From positions 1 to 11,239 of the forward strand of contig CAMOLY010000025.1 of NCBI GenBank assembly GCA_946619065.1: 11,239 bases of DNA, given 5' to 3'. Positions 6,907-11,239 of the stretch are shown in pieces. The notes under the pieces were generated by a model. It saw nothing but the letters and a program-made list of their open reading frames with translations. It did no database searches and was not told the DNA's origin. The position numbers and the translations under genes are program-made. Position 1 is the stretch's first letter. Each line of letters opens with the position of its first letter. The stretch is from an uncultured Clostridia bacterium (GTDB lineage Bacteria; Bacillota; Clostridia; Oscillospirales; Oscillospiraceae).

Positions 6907-8403
6907 ATGGAACAAAAATCCTATCTTGCAATTGACCTCAAATCCTTTTATGCCTCGGTCGAATGCGTGGAGCGGGGGCTGGACCCGCTGCAGACAAATC
7001 TGGTCGTGGCAGACGAGAGCCGGACAGACAAAACCATCTGTCTGGCCGTTTCCCCTGCCCTGAAGGCCTGGGGCATCCCCGGCCGGCCCAGGCTGTTCGA
7101 GGTAAAACAGCAGGTTGCCGAGATCAACGCGCGCAGGCGCTGCTCCGCCCCGGGCGGTTCCTTTACCGGGAAATCCTGGGACGCGGCCGAGCTTGCCGCC
7201 AATCCCGCGCTGGAGCTGGACTTTCTCGTCGCTGTGCCGCAGATGGGGCACTATATGGACTGCAGCGCAGGGGTCTACCAGACCTATCTCAACTACGTCG
7301 CACCGGAGGACATCCACGTCTATTCCATCGACGAGGTCTTCATTGACGCGACGCCGTACCTCGGAACCTGGCACTGCACACCGCGGGAGCTGGCAATGAA
7401 GATGATCCGGGACGTCCTCGCCCGGACCGGCGTTACCGCGACTGCAGGCATCGGAACAAACCTCTATCTGGCTAAGATCGCAATGGACATTGTCGCAAAA
7501 CACATTCCGGCGGACAAGGACGGCGTGCGCATCGCAGAGCTGGACGAGCTGTCCTACCGGGAACAGCTTTGGGACCATTTGCCGCTGACCGATTTCTGGC
7601 GCATCGGTCCGGGGATCGCGAAAAAGCTGGCTTCCAACGGGATGCATACGATGGGCGACATTGCACGCTGCTCGGTGGGAAAGGCCGGCGACCGGCTCAA
7701 CGAAAATCTGCTCTTTCGGCTCTTCGGCGTCAACGCGGAGCTGCTGATCGACCACGCCTGGGGTTATGAACCCTGTACGATCGCCGCAATCAAGGCCTTC
7801 AAGCCGGCCGTAAACAGTATCTCCTCCGGTCAGGTGCTCTTCCGGCCCTACCGGTTTGAGGAGGCGCGGCTGATCGTGCGTGAAATGACGGATTCTCTCA
7901 TCCTGGATCTGATCGACAAGGGGCTGATGACCAATCAGATCGGTCTGGGCATCGGATACGACATTGAAAACGTCGGAAAGCAGGATGGCTACCGCGGACA
8001 GGTTGAACGGGACGGCTACGGCAGAACGATGCCGAAGGGGGCCAACGGGACGGCAAACCTCGGCGCCTATACGGCTTCGACAAAGGAAATCCTCGCTGCA
8101 ATGGATCATCTCTTCGAGCAGATTGCAGACCCCGCACTCACGATCCGGCGCATCACAGTTGCCGCAAATCGGGTGCTGAGCGAGCAGTTCATCTCCGCGC
8201 GCCCGATGCAGTTAAGCCTCTTTGAGACGCCGGCGGAACTGGAAGATGCAGAATCGGCACGCAGGCGGGAGAAAAGCCGGCAGAAGACGATTCTGGAGAT
8301 CCGGAAACGCTACGGAAAGAACGCCATTGTGAAGGGCATGAATCTGGAAGAGGCCGGCACCGCGATGGAGCGAAACGAGCAGGTCGGCGGCCACCGGAAG
8401 TAA
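6907..8403 (+). CDS. Y-family (translesion) DNA polymerase, Firmicute UvrX/YqjW-like
   Basis: 498 residues. It would copy past damaged bases, with low fidelity. The palm holds Asp10 in the DLKSFYASVE motif (10-19), Tyr15 at the steric-gate position, and the catalytic SIDE (140-143, Asp142/Glu143). TAGIGTNLYLAKIA (179-192) and a helix-hairpin-helix stretch WRIGPGIAKKL (231-241) follow. QLSLF (435-439) is a good beta-clamp binding motif. The end, with KGMNLEEAGTAMERNEQVGG (476-495), is the tail I associate with Firmicute UvrX/YqjW-type enzymes rather than E. coli DinB; so is the extra block of about 50 residues before SIDE (76-128). The ATG at 6907 has AGAGGGA just upstream; starts nearer 6850 would fall inside the terminator and lack a binding site. 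I see no clear promoter or LexA site in the 40-base gap. No lexA or imuA-like partner is adjacent. Confidence 0.93.
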   Translation: MEQKSYLAIDLKSFYASVECVERGLDPLQTNLVVADESRTDKTICLAVSPALKAWGIPGRPRLFEVKQQVAEINARRRCSAPGGSFTGKSWDAAELAANPALELDFLVAVPQMGHYMDCSAGVYQTYLNYVAPEDIHVYSIDEVFIDATPYLGTWHCTPRELAMKMIRDVLARTGVTATAGIGTNLYLAKIAMDIVAKHIPADKDGVRIAELDELSYREQLWDHLPLTDFWRIGPGIAKKLASNGMHTMGDIARCSVGKAGDRLNENLLFRLFGVNAELLIDHAWGYEPCTIAAIKAFKPAVNSISSGQVLFRPYRFEEARLIVREMTDSLILDLIDKGLMTNQIGLGIGYDIENVGKQDGYRGQVERDGYGRTMPKGANGTANLGAYTASTKEILAAMDHLFEQIADPALTIRRITVAANRVLSEQFISARPMQLSLFETPAELEDAESARRREKSRQKTILEIRKRYGKNAIVKGMNLEEAGTAMERNEQVGGHRK

Positions 8404-8449
8404 AGAGACGTCACCTATGAATGAGAAAATGACCGTTGAACGCAAAATA

Positions 8450-8486
8450 CGGGCCGGTGCACAAGCTGCACCGGCCCGGGGTTTTT
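8450..8486. terminator. Shared bidirectional terminator between polymerase and RNase Y
   Basis: A perfect 12-base stem (8450-8461 with 8467-8478) and a five-base loop. On the plus strand it is followed by GG, then GTTTTT (8481-8486); on the minus strand by TATTTTGC. It sits 47 bases after the polymerase stop and 15 bases after the RNase Y stop, so it can end both converging transcripts. Confidence 0.85.
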
Positions 8487-8492
8487 CTGGTA

Positions 8493-10043
8493 TTATTTCG
8501 CGTAGTCGACGGCCTTGGTCTCGCGGATCAGGTTGATCTTGATCTGGCCGGGGTATTCGAGCTCGGCTTCGATCTTCTTGGCAATGTCGTGGGCCATCAA
8601 AACCATATTGTCTTCGGAAACGTCTTCCGGCTTCACCATGATGCGGACCTCGCGGCCAGCCTGGATCGCATAGGCCTTCTCGACGCCGGGGAAGCTGCCG
8701 GTCAGCTCTTCGAGCTTTTCCAGACGGCGGACATAGCTCTCGACGTTCTCGCGTCTGGCGCCGGGTCTGGCAGCGGAAATCGCGTCCGCAGCCTGGACCA
8801 GGCAGGCAATCACCGTCTTTGCTTCCACGTCGCCGTGGTGCGCTTCGATGGCATGGATAACTTCGGGGCTTTCCTTGTACTTATGCGCAAGCTCGACTCC
8901 GAGCTGGACGTGACTGCCTTCCATCTCATGGTCAACGCTCTTGCCCAGGTCATGCAGCAGGCCGGCGCGCTTGGCAAGGGCAACATCCTCGCCGAGCTCG
9001 CTCGCGAGCAGGCCGGCAATGTGCGCGACCTCCATCGAGTGGTTCAGCACATTCTGACCGTAGGAGGTGCGGTACTTCTGGCGGCCCAGCAGCTTGATCA
9101 GCTCGGGATGCAGACCGGTCACGCCGGTCTCGAAGCAGGCGCGCTCCCCCTCTCGCTTGATGATCTGCTCGACCTCACGGCGGGCCTTTTCGACCATGTC
9201 TTCAATTCTGGTCGGGTGAATCCGCCCGTCGGCAATCAGCTTCTCCAGCGCGACGCGGGCAATCTCGCGGCGGACCGGATCGAAGGAGGAAACCGTAATG
9301 GCTTCCGGTGTGTCGTCAATGATCAGATCAACGCCCGTGATGGTTTCCAGGGTTCGAATGTTGCGGCCCTCGCGGCCGATGATCCGGCCCTTCATCTCAT
9401 CATTGGGCAGAGCTACCACAGAAACCGTCGCTTCGGCAGCATGGTCCGCCGCACAGCGCTGAATCGCGGTGGAAATGATCTCGCGGGCCAGCTGATCGGA
9501 ATTGTCCTTCAGCTCGGCTTCGATCTCTTTGAGCCGGATCGCCGCATCATGACGGGCTTCGGTCTCCATATTCTTAATGATGAAGGCCTTCGCCTCTTCC
9601 TGGGTGAGCCCGGAGATTTTTTCCAGCATCTCCAGCTGGGATTTCTTTACGAGGTTGATCTCCTCCTGGGTGGCCGCAATCGCCTGCTGACGCTTGCGGA
9701 TCTCCTCTTCCTTGCGTTCGTAGTTGTCTAACTTTTTGTCGAGGGATTCTTCCTTCTGCTGCAGACGGCGCTCCTGCTTGTTGAGCTCCGTGCGGCGCTC
9801 CTTGATTTCCTTTTCGTTTTCTGTGCGAGTTTTATGGATCTCCTCCTTGGCTTCCAGAAGCATTTCACGCTGTTTGTTTTCGCCGCTCTTGATGGCCTCG
9901 TTTATCATGCGTCTGGCTTCTTCCTCCGCGCTGCCGATCTGCTTTTCAGCGACCTTCTTGCGGTAGGTCACGCCAACAAAGAAGAAAATGATGGCTCCAA
10001 TCAAAAATCCCGCGATGGGCAGGACATAATTATACCATTCCAT
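8493..10043 (-). CDS. rny: Ribonuclease Y
   Basis: 516 residues, the usual length. Membrane-anchored endoribonuclease that starts mRNA decay in Gram-positive bacteria. One N-terminal membrane segment (about 7-25), then a long charged coiled coil (about 30-175), a KH RNA-binding domain with [12 protein letters not shown] (219-230), an HD phosphohydrolase domain with His335 (NHSMEVAH), the His364-Asp365 pair in [15 protein letters not shown] (359-373) and Asp420, and the family C-terminal domain ending at 516. The ATG at 10043 is preferred: AGGAGGTG (10060-10053) lies nine bases upstream. A GTG at 10055 would add four residues but is itself part of that binding site. It is transcribed alone from a strong promoter at 10148-10176 with a leader of about 100 bases. 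Confidence 0.98.
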   Translation of the reverse strand: MEWYNYVLPIAGFLIGAIIFFFVGVTYRKKVAEKQIGSAEEEARRMINEAIKSGENKQREMLLEAKEEIHKTRTENEKEIKERRTELNKQERRLQQKEESLDKKLDNYERKEEEIRKRQQAIAATQEEINLVKKSQLEMLEKISGLTQEEAKAFIIKNMETEARHDAAIRLKEIEAELKDNSDQLAREIISTAIQRCAADHAAEATVSVVALPNDEMKGRIIGREGRNIRTLETITGVDLIIDDTPEAITVSSFDPVRREIARVALEKLIADGRIHPTRIEDMVEKARREVEQIIKREGERACFETGVTGLHPELIKLLGRQKYRTSYGQNVLNHSMEVAHIAGLLASELGEDVALAKRAGLLHDLGKSVDHEMEGSHVQLGVELAHKYKESPEVIHAIEAHHGDVEAKTVIACLVQAADAISAARPGARRENVESYVRRLEKLEELTGSFPGVEKAYAIQAGREVRIMVKPEDVSEDNMVLMAHDIAKKIEAELEYPGQIKINLIRETKAVDYAK

Positions 10044-10061
10044 AACTCCGCACACCTCCTC

Positions 10062-10142
10062 TCAATCAGAATTGGGTATGCCGAGAATCAGTAACACCCG
10101 CGCCGATCTCCCCGAAAGAAAGGCATGGGTAAACAAATCCAT
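10062..10142 (-). CDS. Possible 26-codon upstream ORF in the RNase Y leader
   Basis: An open frame from ATG (10142-10140) to TGA (10064-10062) encodes 26 residues, starting MDLFTHAFLSG and ending LILGIPNSD. The ATG lies at or within a base or two of the predicted transcription start, so it would be read leaderless; there is no Shine-Dalgarno site. Its stop is one base before the AGGAGG of rny. Placement suggests a leader peptide or coupling, but a chance ORF of this size is quite possible. Confidence 0.2.
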   Translation of the reverse strand: MDLFTHAFLSGRSARVLLILGIPNSD

Positions 10143-10147
10143 CGATT

Positions 10148-10176
10148 ATTGTATCGCCAAACCCCCCTATTGTCAA
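10148..10176 (-). promoter_or_regulatory. Strong sigma-A promoter of RNase Y
   Basis: On the minus strand, TTGACA (10176-10171, full consensus) and TACAAT (10153-10148, five of six) are 17 bases apart. The spacer holds a run of six G. Transcription should start near 10142-10141, about 98 bases before the rny ATG. Confidence 0.85.
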
Positions 10177-10233
10177 GGATTAAATTCCGGGAAAACAATA
10201 TAATGACACGATAAGATCAGTTCGATTTGGACT

Positions 10234-10261
10234 TTGATTTTTTGCCGCCGTGTGATATACT
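10234..10261 (+). promoter_or_regulatory. Promoter of the pseudouridine synthase gene
   Basis: TTGATT (10234-10239) and TATACT (10256-10261) with a 16-base spacer, and TG one base before the -10 (extended -10). Start of transcription would be near 10268, giving a leader of about 20 bases. It is divergent from, and about 60 bases away from, the RNase Y promoter. Confidence 0.7.
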
Positions 10262-10287
10262 GTGAAAAAAAGATCAGGAGGCAAAGG

Positions 10288-11136
10288 ATGGAGCTTATAT
10301 GCACAGCGTCCCGAAACGCGAAGCTGCTGTCCATTCTCCGCAGGGAACTGCGAATCTCGGACGGATTGATCCGGAGGCTCAAGCCGCTGGATGCTTTTAC
10401 CGTCAACGGGGCGCACGTGCACACAAATCACCCGGTCCGTCCGGGGGATGTCGTCCGTGTTGCCATCGACGAGGCTGCGCCGGACTTTCCGGCAGAAGAC
10501 GGCCCGCTGGAGATCCTCTATGAGGACGAATGCCTGATTGCAGTGGACAAGCCCGCCGGGATTCTGGTTCACCCCAGCTTTACCCGCCAGACCGGGACCC
10601 TCGCGAATCATCTGCTCGGGTACTACCGCCGGACAAACCAGCCGGCAAAGGTGCATGTGCTGACCAGGCTCGACCGGGATACGATGGGTGTGGTCATCTT
10701 CGCGAAAAACGCCTGGGCGCACTGGCTCCTGATGGAGGAACTGGAAAAAGGGCAGATCACGAAAATCTATTCCGCACTGACTGTCGGAGGTCCGGAACGG
10801 AATGCGGGCGTAATTGATCTGCCGATCGGACGATGCGCCGCGCCGAGCCTGCTGCGGCAGGTCGACCCGAACGGAAAGCCGGCTTGCACAGAGTATCGGG
10901 TAATGGAACGAAGGCAAACCGCGGATGGAATACGGTGTCTGTTGGAGCTCCGGCCGATTACCGGACGAACGCACCAGCTTCGGGTCCACTGCGCACACGA
11001 GGGCTTCCCGATCCTGGGAGACCCTCAATACGGCGGCGGCAGCGGCGGACAGCAGCTGATTGCCAGCGAAATCCACCTGATTCACCCGATCACCGGACAA
11101 GCGTTGGTCATTCACTCAAAACAGCATTTTGTATAG
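10288..11136 (+). CDS. RluA-family RNA pseudouridine synthase
   Basis: 282 residues, cytoplasmic. Converts selected uridines in rRNA or tRNA to pseudouridine; the target cannot be read from sequence. The N-terminal part (about 1-62) resembles the S4-like RNA-binding domain, ending in VNGAHVHTNHPVRPGDVV (39-56). The catalytic domain starts near 76 with the DKPAGILVHPS motif (87-97). The core motif reads LTRLDRDTMG (125-134) with catalytic Asp129; the usual forms are HRLD and TSG, so His is Thr126-Arg and Ser is Met133. KIYSAL (159-164) and RTHQLRVH (227-234) complete the active site. The ATG at 10288 has AGGAGG seven bases upstream. It appears to be transcribed alone. Confidence 0.95.
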   Translation: MELICTASRNAKLLSILRRELRISDGLIRRLKPLDAFTVNGAHVHTNHPVRPGDVVRVAIDEAAPDFPAEDGPLEILYEDECLIAVDKPAGILVHPSFTRQTGTLANHLLGYYRRTNQPAKVHVLTRLDRDTMGVVIFAKNAWAHWLLMEELEKGQITKIYSALTVGGPERNAGVIDLPIGRCAAPSLLRQVDPNGKPACTEYRVMERRQTADGIRCLLELRPITGRTHQLRVHCAHEGFPILGDPQYGGGSGGQQLIASEIHLIHPITGQALVIHSKQHFV

Positions 11137-11150
11137 ATTTCGGTCAAAGC

Positions 11151-11190
11151 AAAAAAAGAAAGCACCCACATTTCTGTGAGTGCTTCTTTT
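11151..11190 (-). terminator. Terminator, best read on the minus strand
   Basis: Bases 11160-11170 and 11175-11185 form an 11-base stem. On the minus strand the one imperfect position is a G-U pair, the loop is GAAA, and the stem is followed by TCTTTTTTT (from 11159 down to 11151). This is a strong terminator for a minus-strand gene right of 11190. On the plus strand the same position is a C-A mismatch and the tail is CTTTTG, so it can also serve, less well, for the pseudouridine synthase gene. Confidence 0.7.
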
Positions 11191-11239
11191 GTGTTGGCGT
11201 TATCTATTTTCGCGGTTAGGGCAACGATCCTTTTTGCGG

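Noticed and set aside
5578..8109. Long open minus-strand frame (over 800 codons) opposite phosphofructokinase and the polymerase
   Set aside because: It lies antisense to two clearly recognised genes, its translation shows no family motif, and such long shadows are common in GC-rich coding DNA.
8436..9731. Long plus-strand open frame opposite RNase Y
   Set aside because: Antisense to a full-length RNase Y, beginning before the terminator stem, with no recognisable motif.
10044..10055. GTG start adding four residues to RNase Y
   Set aside because: The GTG is part of the AGGAGGTG ribosome binding site that correctly spaces the ATG at 10043.
10199..10204. TATAAT hexamer on the plus strand between RNase Y and the pseudouridine synthase
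   Set aside because: No acceptable -35 at 16-18 bases upstream, and a better placed promoter (10234-10261) lies just before the gene.

Overview
The window reads as chromosomal DNA of a Gram-positive Clostridia-type bacterium, most likely in the Oscillospirales/Ruminococcaceae range. The pointers are RNase Y, a pyrophosphate-type phosphofructokinase of the kind common in clostridia, a stand-alone Firmicute-type Y-family polymerase, an XpaC-like membrane protein, strong AGGAGG ribosome binding sites, sigma-A-like promoters, and a GC content that looks to be in the high fifties by eye. The taxonomic placement is inference; no rRNA or marker phylogeny is possible from this stretch.

Layout. Positions 70-5295 hold five genes, all on the minus strand and transcribed right to left from a good promoter at 5323-5351: an XpaC-like membrane protein, uracil-DNA glycosylase (ung), a two-domain lipoprotein, an M29 aminopeptidase and a CapA-type membrane-anchored protein. 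The first three genes overlap by ATGA at each junction, so they are probably translationally coupled. The last two follow after gaps of 57 and 56 bases. A divergent 285-base control region (5296-5580) separates this cluster from a plus-strand pair: PPi-type 6-phosphofructokinase (5581-6822) and a Y-family DNA polymerase (6907-8403). This pair converges on the minus-strand RNase Y gene (8493-10043) at a shared hairpin terminator (8450-8486). A second divergent region (10044-10287) carries back-to-back promoters for RNase Y and for a plus-strand RluA-family pseudouridine synthase (10288-11136). Both ends carry terminators that probably belong to genes outside the window: a plus-strand one at 12-39 and a minus-strand one at 11151-11190.

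Function. The genes are mostly housekeeping: glycolysis (PFK), uracil excision and lesion bypass (Ung, Y-family polymerase), RNA turnover and modification (RNase Y, RluA-type enzyme), peptide turnover (M29) and cell-envelope proteins (CapA-like, lipoprotein, XpaC-like). I see no mobile element, CRISPR array, tRNA or rRNA. I found no convincing new multi-gene system. The points most worth a second look are the coupled XpaC/Ung/lipoprotein trio, an apparent internal duplication in the lipoprotein, a possible near-leaderless 26-codon upstream ORF ending against the RNase Y ribosome binding site, a Gly/Pro-rich insertion in Ung, and the Asn-Asp active-site variant of the phosphofructokinase.
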